From Nitrospirota bacterium (lineage in GTDB: Bacteria; Nitrospirota; Thermodesulfovibrionia; SZUA-242): DNA of 49,286 bases. The stretch is taken from assembly GCA_027021335.1 (NCBI GenBank), contig JALUUO010000029.1, positions 1 to 49,286 on the forward strand. The letters run 5' to 3'. Below are positions 7,872 through 17,202 of the stretch, in pieces (the first letter of the stretch is position 1; the number at the start of each line of letters is the position of its first letter). Position numbers and translations under genes: made by a program. A model generated the notes under the pieces. It saw only the letters and a program-made list of their open reading frames with translations, was not told where the DNA came from and ran no database searches.

Positions 7872-8654
7872 ATGAAAATAGTAGTATGCATAAAACAGGT
7901 GCCGGACACATCTGAGGTGAAGCTCAATAAAGAAACTAACACCCTCATACGGGACGGTATTCCAAGTATAATTAACCCCTATGACAGACATGCCCTGGAG
8001 GCGGCGCTTTTGATTCGTGACGATGTGGGCGGTCGTGTGACAGTGCTTAGTATGGGGCCGCCGCAGGCGGAAGACTCCCTTCGCGAAGCGATCGGGCTTG
8101 GGGCAGATGAGGCGGTTCTTCTCACTGACCGTGCCTTTGCAGGTTCGGACACTCTCGCCACATCCAGGATTCTTTCCAGGGCGATCGAGATACTTGGAGG
8201 CGCTGACCTTATCTTCTGCGGAAAACAAGCGATTGACGGTGATACCGCCCAGGTGGGGCCCGAGGTTGCGGAATTTCTTGGTATCCCGCATGTGGCTTAT
8301 GTTCGTAAAATATTGTCGGTTGGTGACAATGTTATAAAACTCGAAAGATTGATGGATGACGGCTACGATATTATAGAGGCTGAAACACCGGTCTTGCTTA
8401 CTGCTGTTAAGGAGCTTAATACACCCAGACTTCCATCGCTTCGCGGCAAAATGGCTGCTAAAAAAGCGCAGATCAAGCGGCTTTCATCTGTTGATCTCAA
8501 CCTTTCAGAAGCGGAGATGGGTCTTAAGGGTTCACCGACACAGGTAAATAAAGTTTTCACACCAGAAGCACGTGCACAAAAAAAGGAACTCACCGGTACA
8601 TTGGAAGAGCAGGTCACCGCTCTGGCAAACGAACTTAAAAACATGTTGGTTTAA
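7872..8654 (+). CDS. etfB: Electron transfer flavoprotein, beta subunit
   Basis: Small subunit of the ETF that takes electrons from the neighbouring acyl-CoA dehydrogenase. The 260 residues begin MKIVVCIKQVPDT and contain SMGPPQAEDSLREA, DRAFAGSDTLATS and KQAIDGDTAQVGPE. These segments resemble EtfB of flavin-based electron-bifurcating complexes, as in clostridial Bcd/Etf and caffeyl-CoA reductase, more than mitochondrial-type ETF. Assignment to the bifurcating class is an inference from motifs and context. Confidence 0.94.
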   Translation: MKIVVCIKQVPDTSEVKLNKETNTLIRDGIPSIINPYDRHALEAALLIRDDVGGRVTVLSMGPPQAEDSLREAIGLGADEAVLLTDRAFAGSDTLATSRILSRAIEILGGADLIFCGKQAIDGDTAQVGPEVAEFLGIPHVAYVRKILSVGDNVIKLERLMDDGYDIIEAETPVLLTAVKELNTPRLPSLRGKMAAKKAQIKRLSSVDLNLSEAEMGLKGSPTQVNKVFTPEARAQKKELTGTLEEQVTALANELKNMLV

Positions 8655-8763
8655 AAGAAAAGGACTGAGTAAAAAGAATTTGAGGAGTAAGGGGAAAAGA
8701 TAGGACTGAGGGATCAAATACCGCTTTTTATTCTGACTCCTGACTTCCGACTCCTGTTTTAGT
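8655..8763. repeat. Intergenic spacer with short GACTCCTG-type repeats
   Basis: The spacer between etfB and etfA has no gene. It contains TGACTCC, TGACTTCC and GACTCCTG in tandem (8734-8756), a low-complexity repeat unlike the coding neighbours. The tight operon spacing seen elsewhere is broken here, although the etf subunits are expected to be co-transcribed. Confidence 0.45.
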
Positions 8764-9969
8764 ATGTTTATCAAGGTAAATACAGATAAGTGCGTAGGCT
8801 GTGAGGCCTGCCTGGACTCTTGCCCTTACGATTCCATCGTCATGCAAGGCGACGTGGCCTTCATAAGCGAGACCTGCCAGCTCTGCCGCGCTTGTCTGTC
8901 CGAGTGCCCGGAAGGGGCGATTTCGGAGGTTGACGAGTTGGGCGATCTTCAGCCGGTCCGCCCCAAAGGGGAAGGCGAAGGTGTGCTGGTATTTGCTGAA
9001 CAGCGGCACGGCCGGCCGGCCGATGTGGCTTTCGAGCTTCTTGGCACCGGCAGAAAGCTGGTTGCGCAGATCAAAAAACGGCGAAATAAAGATGTCACCC
9101 TATCGGCGCTGCTGCTTGGCTGCGGCCGTGATGTGGCTGATGAGCTTATCTGCTACGGCGCCGACCGGGTCTACTATGCCACGGGAGAGTACCTGGAGAG
9201 TTTTCATGACGAGGCCTATACCGAGATGCTTGTCAGGGCTATCGAGCAGGCGAAACCGGAGATTGTTCTTGCCGGTGCAACCGCCATAGGCCGGTCGTTT
9301 CTGCCCAGGGTGGCGGCGCGTCTGAAAACAGGTCTGACAGCGGACTGTACCTCTTTGGAGATGGACGAAAAAGCAGAGAATCTGCTTCAGGTCCGTCCGG
9401 CCTGGGGAGGCAATATCATGGCTTCGATTCTCACCCCTTTTTGCCGTCCGCAGATGGCAACTGTCCGGCCCAAGGTGATGAAACCCGGAGATTATAATGA
9501 AAACGCAACCGGAGAGATCGTGGATTTACCGGCCGACGGCATTACTGTAAGGGCCCGGGTGGTGGATTTTGTAAAAGAGATGACCATGAGCGTCAATATC
9601 GCGGAGTCGGATGTTATAGTGTCCGGCGGCCGGGGTGTTGGCGAAAAGGGTTTTAAGATGCTTTTTGAACTGGCAGAGCTTCTTAACGGCACGGTGGGCG
9701 CCTCCAGGGCTGCTGTGGACGAGGGCTGGATACCTTACGGCCATCAGGTGGGACAGACCGGCAAAACCGTCTCTCCCAAGCTCTACATCGCTTGTGGTAT
9801 ATCAGGGGCTGTTCAGCACCTGGTGGGGATGCAGTCATCCGATGTTATTGTGGCGATAAATAAAAACCCCGACGCACCTGTCTTCAATATTGCAACTTAC
9901 GCAATAGTCGGGGATGTAGAAGAGGTTCTGCCAATACTTATCAGAAAACTTAAAGAGGCCGGGCCATGA
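8764..9969 (+). CDS. etfA: Electron transfer flavoprotein alpha subunit with N-terminal 2x[4Fe-4S] ferredoxin domain
   Basis: The 401 residues are longer than ordinary EtfA (about 320). Residues 1-55 carry two complete [4Fe-4S] motifs, C10/C13/C16/C20 and C38/C41/C44/C48. The ETF alpha domain follows, with a C-terminal FAD region (GRGVGEKGF, YGHQVGQTGKTVSP, ACGISGAVQHLVG, AINKNPDAPVFN). The same fusion occurs in CarE of Acetobacterium woodii caffeyl-CoA reductase and in LctC, both electron-bifurcating systems. It may therefore couple NADH, acyl-CoA and ferredoxin, although the direction is unknown. Its stop overlaps fabD by four bases. Confidence 0.94.
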   Translation: MFIKVNTDKCVGCEACLDSCPYDSIVMQGDVAFISETCQLCRACLSECPEGAISEVDELGDLQPVRPKGEGEGVLVFAEQRHGRPADVAFELLGTGRKLVAQIKKRRNKDVTLSALLLGCGRDVADELICYGADRVYYATGEYLESFHDEAYTEMLVRAIEQAKPEIVLAGATAIGRSFLPRVAARLKTGLTADCTSLEMDEKAENLLQVRPAWGGNIMASILTPFCRPQMATVRPKVMKPGDYNENATGEIVDLPADGITVRARVVDFVKEMTMSVNIAESDVIVSGGRGVGEKGFKMLFELAELLNGTVGASRAAVDEGWIPYGHQVGQTGKTVSPKLYIACGISGAVQHLVGMQSSDVIVAINKNPDAPVFNIATYAIVGDVEEVLPILIRKLKEAGP

Positions 9970-10901
9970 GCATAGCATTTGTGTTTCCGGGCCAGGGGTC
10001 CCAGGCGGTCGGGATGGGCAAGGATCTTTACGAGCGTTTTGATGCGGTGAGGCGGGTATATCACATTGCCGATGATACTCTCGGTTTTTCCCTTTCCCGG
10101 ATCAGCTTCGAGGGGCCGGTCGAGGAGCTTAACCGTACAGAGATTACACAGCCGGCTCTTCTTGCTGCAAGTATTGCGGCCTATACGGTTTTAAAAGATG
10201 CAGGAGTCGAGCCTGCAATTGCAGCAGGGCATAGCCTGGGAGAATGCAGCGCACTTTGCGCGGCAGGTGTTTTCAGCCTTGAAGATGCGCTTCGCCTTAC
10301 GCATGAGCGGGGCCGCCTGATGCAGTCGGCTGTTCCGGAGGGAAAGGGGCTTATGGCTGCCGTGCTGGGCCTTGAGCGCGACCTGATCGAAGAAACACTT
10401 TCGAGTGTATCTTCAGGTTATGTGGCTGCGGCTAATTTCAACTGTCCGGGCCAGGTGGTGATCTCCGGTGAAAAGAATGCTGTTGAGGAGGCCATGGCAC
10501 TGCTTAAAGACAAGAGAGCCAAAAGAGTTCTGCCTCTTCCGGTTTCAGTGCCCTCTCATTGCCGGCTTATGGATGAGGCCGCTGAGTCCCTCGGCCGGTT
10601 TATAGATTTAATGGCGTTGAGCGACCCGGTATTTCCTGTGGTAAACAACGCTGATGCCAAGCCTATTTCGAACAAAAACTCTGTTTGCAACTCTTTAGTT
10701 CGTCAACTTAAAACTCCTCTTTACTGGGAGGATTCAATAAAACGAATGGTATCGGACGGGGTGGATACTTTTGTGGAGGTTGGACCCGGCCGGGTTTTGT
10801 CCGGTTTGATCAGGCGGATTTCAAGCGACGTGCGGGTTTTGAACGTGCAGGATCTGCCGAGTTTGGAAAAGACACTAACTGCACTTGGAGGGAATAAGTA
10901 A
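9966..10901 (+). CDS. fabD: Malonyl-CoA:ACP transacylase
   Basis: Loads malonyl groups onto acyl carrier protein. The 311 residues show the family motifs FPGQGSQ, GHSLGE with nucleophile Ser90, and His198 in VPSHCRLM, matching the Ser-His dyad. The ATGA overlap with etfA ties the electron-transfer block to the fab block in one transcript. fabG begins immediately after its stop codon. Confidence 0.96.
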   Translation: MSIAFVFPGQGSQAVGMGKDLYERFDAVRRVYHIADDTLGFSLSRISFEGPVEELNRTEITQPALLAASIAAYTVLKDAGVEPAIAAGHSLGECSALCAAGVFSLEDALRLTHERGRLMQSAVPEGKGLMAAVLGLERDLIEETLSSVSSGYVAAANFNCPGQVVISGEKNAVEEAMALLKDKRAKRVLPLPVSVPSHCRLMDEAAESLGRFIDLMALSDPVFPVVNNADAKPISNKNSVCNSLVRQLKTPLYWEDSIKRMVSDGVDTFVEVGPGRVLSGLIRRISSDVRVLNVQDLPSLEKTLTALGGNK

Positions 10902-11642
10902 ATGAAGCTTAAGGATAATGTTGCTCTTGTTACAGGAGCCGCTCAGGGAATAGGAAAAAACATAGCTCTTGCGCTGGCAGGACAGGGAGCGCATGTGGTA
11001 GTTTCGGATGTTTCCATGGAAAAGGCGGAAGAGACCGCAAAGGAGTGCGCCGGTCTTGGAGTAAAGTCTAAGGCCGTAAGGTTTGATGTATCTGATGCCG
11101 GCGAGGTTGCCTCAGCCATAGGTGAAGTCATGAGCGAGTTCGACCGCCTGGATATTATGGTGAACAATGCGGGTATTACCCGGGACGGGCTGCTTATGCG
11201 GATGAAGGAAGATGACTGGGACGCTGTTATAAAAATCAACCTGAAGGGAACATTTCTATGCACTAAAGAAGCTGTTAAGGTCATGGCGAAAAAACGCTAT
11301 GGACGTATAGTGAATATAGCATCCGTGGTCGGTTTTACCGGAAATGTGGGCCAGGCCAATTACGCTGCATCAAAGGCCGGAGTTGTGGGGCTGACAAAAA
11401 CCGCGGCCAAAGAGTACGCCGCAAGAAAAATAACCGTTAACGCAGTGGCTCCCGGGTTTATTCAGACGGCTATGACTGATGTTTTGCCTGAAAGGATTAA
11501 AGAAGAACTTCTTAGGGCTATACCGCTTGGTAGGCTGGGAACCGTGGATGATGTGACAAATGCCGTGCTTTTTCTTGTCTCGCCTGAAGCCGCCTATATC
11601 ACCGGGCAGACGATTCATGTAAATGGCGGAATGTACATGTAA
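10902..11642 (+). CDS. fabG: 3-oxoacyl-ACP reductase
   Basis: NADPH-dependent short-chain dehydrogenase that reduces 3-ketoacyl-ACP. It is 246 residues, the classic length, with TGAAQGIG (nucleotide binding), NNAG at 88-91, and the catalytic Ser141, Tyr154 and Lys158 (YAASKAG). It starts directly after fabD. A 134-bp spacer precedes acpP; I see no strong terminator in it. Confidence 0.96.
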   Translation: MKLKDNVALVTGAAQGIGKNIALALAGQGAHVVVSDVSMEKAEETAKECAGLGVKSKAVRFDVSDAGEVASAIGEVMSEFDRLDIMVNNAGITRDGLLMRMKEDDWDAVIKINLKGTFLCTKEAVKVMAKKRYGRIVNIASVVGFTGNVGQANYAASKAGVVGLTKTAAKEYAARKITVNAVAPGFIQTAMTDVLPERIKEELLRAIPLGRLGTVDDVTNAVLFLVSPEAAYITGQTIHVNGGMYM

Positions 11643-11776
11643 AGTAGCCCTTTGATAAAAAAACCTTTGACTTTTTAGGTTGTGTTGTCGTAAATTTCTT
11701 GGTTTTGATATTCAGAAGTATTCTGGTTGAATATGTTTAACTTAATCATTGTAGTTACAAACAGATCGGGAGGATC

Positions 11777-12013
11777 ATGACTATGTCTGTAGTAGAAAAA
11801 GTTAAGGAAATTATTGTAAAACAGCTTGATGTGGATGCGGCTAAAGTTACGGATGATGCATCCTTTGTGGATGACCTTGGTGCTGACTCTCTTGACACTG
11901 TAGAGTTGGTAATGGCGTTTGAGGAGGAGTTCGGGATCGAAATTCCTGACGAGGATGCCGAGAAAATCCTTTGTGTAAAGGATGCTCACGAGTACATAGC
12001 AAAGAAACAATAG
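11777..12013 (+). CDS. acpP: Acyl carrier protein
   Basis: 78-residue acidic carrier protein with the phosphopantetheine attachment motif GADSLD, Ser38. ATG 11777 lies after GGGAGGATC; an in-frame ATG two codons later is also possible. Its place between fabG and fabF is the conserved order. Confidence 0.97.
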   Translation: MTMSVVEKVKEIIVKQLDVDAAKVTDDASFVDDLGADSLDTVELVMAFEEEFGIEIPDEDAEKILCVKDAHEYIAKKQ

Positions 12014-12093
12014 CAGTATGTCAGACTCAGTTTTTTATTCCGTGATTCCTACTGGTTGCTATTATTTTTGCTCAGGAGGCTGATCGAAACGAT

Positions 12094-13374
12094 ATGTCAG
12101 ACAACTCCAATGGAGGAGGCCGACTTGTCCGGTTAAGAAGAGTTGTTGTCACAGGGCTTGGCCTGATTACACCGCTTGGGATTGGTGTGGAGGAGTCGTG
12201 GTCCGCCATGCTGGCCGGCCGTTCGGGTATAGGGCCTATAACCCATTTTGATGCTTCTGCCTTTTCTACACAGATTGCGGGTGAGGTGAACGGGTTTGTG
12301 CCTGAAAACTATATCGAACCCAAGGAAGTAAAAAAAATGGACCGCTTTATTCAGTTTGGAATTGCGGCTGCTGATATGGCTTTGAAAAACTCCGGGTTGA
12401 ATATCGACGCCGGCAATGCTGAGCGTGTGGGTGTGGCAATAGGCGCTGGTATGGGAGGGCTGCCTATTATAGAGAAGTGTCATTCTGTTTTTTTAAATCG
12501 TGGACCTCGCAGGATCACACCGTTTTTCATACCGAGTGTTCTTATTAATCTGACTTCCGGTCAGGTATCTATGAAGTTTGGAGCCAAGGGGCCGAACCTT
12601 GCAGAGGTTACAGCTTGTGCTACAGGCAGCCACTCAATAGGCGACTCTTTCAGGATTATCGAGCGAGGTGATGCGGACGTGATGATCACCGGAGGTTCCG
12701 AGGCCTGCATAATATCGCTGGGAATCGGAGGCTTTAATGCAATGAAAGCACTTTCTACACGAAACAGCGAACCAGAGCTCGCCAGCCGGCCTTTTGATAT
12801 CGGGCGTGATGGATTTGTGATGGGCGAGGGTGCGGGTGTTTTGATCCTGGAAGATCTTGATCATGCAAGGGCAAGGGGGGCCGAGATATATGCCGAGATC
12901 GTGGGCTATGGTATGACTGCTGATGCTTACCATATGACCACACCAGACCCCAATGGCGATGGAGCTGCCCGGTGCATGGCTATGGCTCTTAGAGGTGCCG
13001 GTATACAACCAACGGATGTACAGTACATAAATGCTCATGGAACCTCAACCAAGTATGGCGACGAGCTGGAAACAAAAGCCATAAAGAGGGTCTTTGGCAA
13101 TTACGCAAAGGGTGGTTTGGCTGTTAGTTCCACTAAATCCATGACCGGCCACCTGCTTGGCGCCGCGGGTGGTGTCGAGGCTGCCGTGAGTGTGCTGGCT
13201 ATTCGTGATGGTAAGATTCCTCCTACAATCAACCTCGACAACCCGGATCCTGAGTGCGACTTGGATTACGTTCCAAATACTTACCGTAAATCGAACGTTT
13301 CTGTTGCCATGTCAAATTCCTTTGGCTTTGGGGGAACTAATGCCTGTCTCATCTTCAGCAAACTCTCTCACTAA
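12094..13374 (+). CDS. fabF: 3-oxoacyl-ACP synthase II (KAS II)
   Basis: Elongating condensing enzyme of fatty-acid synthesis, 426 residues. It has nucleophile Cys175 (TACATGSH) and the two histidine motifs [11 protein letters not shown] and [11 protein letters not shown], plus [10 protein letters not shown] near the end. The first dozen residues ([13 protein letters not shown]) extend beyond the usual start; a later start is possible, but ATG 12094 has AGGAGG upstream. The gene's end overlaps rnc by 35 bp. Confidence 0.95.
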   Translation: MSDNSNGGGRLVRLRRVVVTGLGLITPLGIGVEESWSAMLAGRSGIGPITHFDASAFSTQIAGEVNGFVPENYIEPKEVKKMDRFIQFGIAAADMALKNSGLNIDAGNAERVGVAIGAGMGGLPIIEKCHSVFLNRGPRRITPFFIPSVLINLTSGQVSMKFGAKGPNLAEVTACATGSHSIGDSFRIIERGDADVMITGGSEACIISLGIGGFNAMKALSTRNSEPELASRPFDIGRDGFVMGEGAGVLILEDLDHARARGAEIYAEIVGYGMTADAYHMTTPDPNGDGAARCMAMALRGAGIQPTDVQYINAHGTSTKYGDELETKAIKRVFGNYAKGGLAVSSTKSMTGHLLGAAGGVEAAVSVLAIRDGKIPPTINLDNPDPECDLDYVPNTYRKSNVSVAMSNSFGFGGTNACLIFSKLSH

Positions 13375-14074
13375 TAAGAACTCTCTCACTGAACTGGAGA
13401 ACTCCATCGGATATTTTTTTGAGAGGGAGGCCCTTCCTCTTGAGGCTTTAACCCACCGCACGTTCTCCCATGAACATCCTTCTGAGGCACGGTATTTTAA
13501 TGAAAGACTCGAATTTCTCGGGGATTCGGTCCTGGGAATGGTTATCAGTGAGGAACTTTTTAAACGTTTTCCCAGCTGGAATGAAGGTAAGTTGTCAAAA
13601 CTTAAAGCAGCCGTGGTACAGGATAAAAGACTTGCGCTGATTGCCGGAAAGGTAAACCTTGGAGCACACGTAAAACTAGGAAAAGGTGAAGAACTAACAG
13701 GTGGGCGCAGTAAGCCGTCGTTGCTGGCTGATGCGTTTGAAGCCCTTATTGCAGCAGTATACCTGGATGGCGGATTGGAATCGGCTCGCGCAGTAATTCT
13801 GAGGCTTTTCGATGCCGAAATAGATGATGTCGTCAAACAGGGCGGATTGTGTGACCCCAAGACCAACCTGCAGGAGCTTGCCCACCGTATGTTTGGAGAA
13901 CAACCCGAATACAGGCTTGTCGGTCAAAGCGGACCAGATCACAAAAAGGTCTTCCACGTAGAGCTTATACTTGCCGGACAAATACTTGGAGATGGCAGCG
14001 GCAGCAGTAAAAAGGTGGCAGAGCAAGAGGCGGCAAAAAATGCTCTGGAGAGCTTGAGAAAAAATAAAAAATAA
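13340..14074 (+). CDS. rnc: Ribonuclease III
   Basis: Double-stranded-RNA endonuclease for rRNA and mRNA processing. I place the start at ATG 13340 ([12 protein letters not shown]), inside fabF; the frame is open much further upstream, but that part is fabF read out of frame. The 244 residues contain the RNase III signature [12 protein letters not shown] and a C-terminal dsRNA-binding domain (about 170-240, ending [16 protein letters not shown]). The fabF-rnc order is conserved in many bacteria. Confidence 0.95.
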   Translation: MPVSSSANSLTNKNSLTELENSIGYFFEREALPLEALTHRTFSHEHPSEARYFNERLEFLGDSVLGMVISEELFKRFPSWNEGKLSKLKAAVVQDKRLALIAGKVNLGAHVKLGKGEELTGGRSKPSLLADAFEALIAAVYLDGGLESARAVILRLFDAEIDDVVKQGGLCDPKTNLQELAHRMFGEQPEYRLVGQSGPDHKKVFHVELILAGQILGDGSGSSKKVAEQEAAKNALESLRKNKK

Positions 14075-14107
14075 GGATTAATAGAATTTTCAGGAATTTA
14101 AGTTAAG

Positions 14108-14251
14108 TCAACCCGGAAAAAACGTCCCCAGAAAGTCCAAAATACACCCTGAAATAATGTACAGGGAACTTAACACCACATACGGTCTCATGTCCATGCC
14201 GGGCGCATACAAAATTGGCGCAATTCCTACAAAAATGTAGGAATATGTCAT
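14108..14251 (-). CDS. Doubtful small membrane-protein ORF
   Basis: 47 codons from the ATG at 14251 (63 from an earlier ATG at 14299), with AGGAAGGAG directly upstream of the inner start. The product (MTYSYIFVGIAPILYAPG...) would have two hydrophobic segments. I do not recognise it. It may be a chance frame or a gene remnant in the amt leader, and the inverted repeat at 14223-14244 lies in its first codons. Confidence 0.2.
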   Translation of the reverse strand: MTYSYIFVGIAPILYAPGMDMRPYVVLSSLYIISGCILDFLGTFFPG

Positions 14252-14293
14252 CTCCTTCCTACAAAACCCCAGTAAATACAACAATCTACAAGC

Positions 14294-14309
14294 CGGCATG
14301 ATGTTTGTA
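14294..14309 (+). promoter_or_regulatory. Weak candidate sigma54 promoter for the amt operon
   Basis: CGGCAT-N5-TTGTA keeps the 10-nt spacing between the -24 GG and the -12 element, but the normally invariant GC is GT. The downstream genes (amt, glnB) are often NtrC/sigma54-regulated, which is the main reason to list it. Confidence 0.2.
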
Positions 14310-14530
14310 TAAAGAGTTTAAGTTACCAAACCACACCACCACGGTTGAACATTTTGTTGCACAGGGACCCGCTGAGATATTAATCGGTCTGACCGGGCTG
14401 ATTTAAACCAACCCTCCAGTGTAACTCCAGCAAAAAACAGAGGATCAGCGTGGTGAAGAAGGGGTAACACCTAAACAATCGGACCTTAGGTCCGAAAAAT
14501 CATAGCATATGTCTTAAGGGAGGAGTACCA

Positions 14531-15247
14531 ATGAAAAAAGTAGTATTTTTTGTAGCAGGTCTTTTATTTTTATTTGCCCAGGCGTCACTTGTCCATGCCA
14601 CACCATCAACCCAGATATGGATTCCATCAACGGATATCCAGGAGTTCGGCGTGGTTCACCTTGGAGTGGACAACTACAACACACTAAATAAAGATCTAAC
14701 AACGGATGACGGTAAGATGGATTTGGTTTACGGCTTAACCGTTGGTGTGGTTCCATCCGAAGCAGTAAGCGATAAGTTCGGCATTGAGATTGGAATAGAC
14801 TGGAAAGAAGCAGCTGACGATAACCTTTACTTCAACGCCAAAGCCGGCCTTTATGAAGACGCCATATTTAAAGGCTCGCCATCACTTGCGTTTGGCGGGT
14901 ATGATTTCGGCACAAAAAGCGATGTAACCAACGTTAACATCCTCTACGGTCTAGCAGCAAAAACTTTTGGAGAAATAGGGCGTCTATCAGCCGGCTACTA
15001 CTTTGGCAACGAAGATCTACTAGGTGCCAATGATGACAGCGGAGTTTTGCTTTCTTTTGACCGTTCGTTCGGAGAAAAGTTCTGGGGCGCCATCGACTAC
15101 ATGGGAGGCAATAACAGCTACGGCGCATTTAGCTTCGGCGTGTCCTACGCGCTTTCGGATAAATCCAGCTTTATCGTCGGCTATGACATTTATAACGCAT
15201 CTGGAGCCAAGGACACTTTCACCTTCCAACTGGATATAAATTTCTAA
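14531..15247 (+). CDS. Outer-membrane beta-barrel protein of the amt operon
   Basis: 238 residues with a Sec signal peptide (positive start, hydrophobic core, cleavage near AxA at VHA-TPS, about residue 24). Alternating amphipathic strands follow, rich in Gly, Tyr and Asp (for example KFGIEIGIDWKE, RLSAGYYFGNEDL, SSFIVGYDIY), and the terminus FQLDINF has the aromatic last residue typical of outer-membrane barrels. A strong GGGAGGAG precedes ATG 14531. It lies 42 bp before amt and is probably co-transcribed, suggesting a role in uptake of a nitrogenous solute across the outer membrane. I cannot name a family with certainty. Confidence 0.8.
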   Translation: MKKVVFFVAGLLFLFAQASLVHATPSTQIWIPSTDIQEFGVVHLGVDNYNTLNKDLTTDDGKMDLVYGLTVGVVPSEAVSDKFGIEIGIDWKEAADDNLYFNAKAGLYEDAIFKGSPSLAFGGYDFGTKSDVTNVNILYGLAAKTFGEIGRLSAGYYFGNEDLLGANDDSGVLLSFDRSFGEKFWGAIDYMGGNNSYGAFSFGVSYALSDKSSFIVGYDIYNASGAKDTFTFQLDINF

Positions 15248-15289
15248 GCAAAACATCTATTTGAAGTCTTTTATAAGGAGCAACGATTC

Positions 15290-16642
15290 ATGAAACGAAT
15301 ACCTGTTTTTTTGATTTTGTTAACTGTCTTGGTGTTGTGGACCGTGCCGGCCTTTGCAGAAGAGGCGGCCCCGCCCACGATCGAAGGCAATGCACAAGCT
15401 ATAGCCGGCGTACAAAAACACGCTGACTATCTCTGGACACTGATTGCAGCATTTCTGGTCTTTTTCATGCAGGCAGGTTTTGCAATGGTGGAGGCAGGAT
15501 TTACCCGTGCAAAAAACGCCGTAAACATAATGATGAAAAACCTCATGGATTTCTCCATAGGTTCACTTGGCTTCTGGGCACTCGGATTCGGCCTTATGTT
15601 CGGAACAACAAACGGCTTGTTCGGAACGACCAGTTTTTTTCTGAGTGATTTTACCACTGACAAAGATCCATGGATATTCGCCTTCTGGATGTTCCAGACG
15701 GTCTTTGCAGCCACCGCCGCTACCATAGTATCCGGCGCCATGGCCGAGCGTACAAAGTTCGTGAGCTACATGGCCTATAGCGTAGTGATAAGCGCCATAA
15801 TATATCCTGTTTTCGGCTCATGGGCATGGGGAAGCCTTTATAAAGGATCCGGTTGGCTTGAAGGAATGGGCTTTATAGATTTTGCCGGTTCAACCGTAGT
15901 TCATTCGGTCGGCGGCTGGGCCGCCCTGGCAGGAGCAATGGTTCTGGGTCCGAGAATAGGTAAATACGGACCGGATGGAAAAGCCAAGGCTATTCCAGGT
16001 CACAACATGACATTAGCGGCATTGGGAGTATTCATTCTCTGGTTCGGCTGGTTCGGGTTTAACCCGGGAAGCACCACAGCAGCAAACACGGATATAGCCC
16101 TTATAGCCGCAAACACCAACCTGGCGGCGGCAGCCGGAGCAGTATCGGCAATGTTCACAGCATGGATAATGTTTAAAAAGCCGGAAGGCTCAATGGCACT
16201 AAACGGCGCGCTTGCCGGCCTGGTGGCAATTACAGCCGGGTGTGCGAACGTCACACCTTCAAGCTCGGTTCTGATCGGTTTGATTGCAGGAGTTCTGGTG
16301 GTTGTTTCTGTGGTATTCATTGACAAAACTCTCAAAATCGATGACCCGGTCGGTGCTATATCCGTACACGGCGTATGCGGCGCATGGGGAACTCTGGGCG
16401 CTGGTCTTTTCGACAGCGCCGGTTTTTCCGCCAAGGTTGTCATGGTGCAACTTATCGGAATAGGAGCGGCGTTTTTATGGGTGTTTCCTGTAGCGTTTAT
16501 CCTTTTTAAGACCATCAAATCAACCATTGGCCTCAGAGTCACGCCAGAAGAGGAACTTGAGGGGCTCGACTTTAGCGAACACGGAAATGTGGCATACCCC
16601 GATTTTCAGACACACCCGTCTGCGAGTAACTCAGGAATTTAA
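15290..16642 (+). CDS. amt: Ammonium transporter
   Basis: Amt/MEP/Rh channel of the inner membrane, 450 residues. An N-terminal cleavable signal (ending PAFAEE) is followed by eleven hydrophobic segments. Family motifs include MQAGFAMVEAGFTRAKN, the HNMTLAALGVFILWFGWFGFN segment and VHGVCGAWGTLGAGLF, which carry the pore histidines. The C-terminal tail (RVTPEEELEGLDFSEHG) is the PII-binding region, fitting the glnB gene 12 bp downstream. Confidence 0.96.
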   Translation: MKRIPVFLILLTVLVLWTVPAFAEEAAPPTIEGNAQAIAGVQKHADYLWTLIAAFLVFFMQAGFAMVEAGFTRAKNAVNIMMKNLMDFSIGSLGFWALGFGLMFGTTNGLFGTTSFFLSDFTTDKDPWIFAFWMFQTVFAATAATIVSGAMAERTKFVSYMAYSVVISAIIYPVFGSWAWGSLYKGSGWLEGMGFIDFAGSTVVHSVGGWAALAGAMVLGPRIGKYGPDGKAKAIPGHNMTLAALGVFILWFGWFGFNPGSTTAANTDIALIAANTNLAAAAGAVSAMFTAWIMFKKPEGSMALNGALAGLVAITAGCANVTPSSSVLIGLIAGVLVVVSVVFIDKTLKIDDPVGAISVHGVCGAWGTLGAGLFDSAGFSAKVVMVQLIGIGAAFLWVFPVAFILFKTIKSTIGLRVTPEEELEGLDFSEHGNVAYPDFQTHPSASNSGI

Positions 16643-16993
<351 letters not shown>

Positions 16994-17097
16994 ACTCTTT
17001 CATGAATGTATAAAACACTATATAAATTTTCTATAGTGCATTGTGCAATCAAGAATGAAGGCTTATTGGTTTTCTAACCTGAACCTCCCTTTTCTTC

Positions 17098-17131
17098 CGG
17101 GTGGACAACTAACTGTCCACCCGTTTTTTTT
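17098..17131 (+). terminator. Intrinsic terminator of the amt-glnB operon
   Basis: CGGGTGGACA (17098-17107) pairs perfectly with TGTCCACCCG (17114-17123) around a 6-nt loop, followed by eight T residues. It ends the OMP-amt-glnB transcript and separates it from the NifA-like activator gene. Confidence 0.93.
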
Positions 17132-17202
17132 AAATGCTGGCAAGTTGCTGCTATTATTTTAGATAATAGCCTTTAAAATCCACTCAGAAAACAGGAGCCA
17201 CC

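Larger units (their letters stand above)
14075..14530. other. Long leader/intergenic region before the amt operon
   Basis: 456 bp without a confident plus-strand gene. It holds a perfect inverted repeat ATTCCTACA (14223-14231) / TGTAGGAAT (14236-14244) and a 15-bp palindrome (14480-14494, arms CGGACCT/AGGTCCG) just ahead of the ribosome-binding site of the next gene. It also holds a weak sigma54-like element (14294-14309) and a small hydrophobic minus-strand frame (14108-14251). The length suggests regulatory content for nitrogen-responsive genes. Confidence 0.5.

Noticed and set aside
13190-13339. 50-residue N-terminal extension of RNase III
   Set aside because: It is fabF read in another frame; RNase III homology begins after ATG 13340.
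17145-17170. Sigma54 promoter before the NifA-like gene (TGGCA...TGCT)
   Set aside because: The spacing between GG and GC is nine, not ten, and the -12 element is poor.
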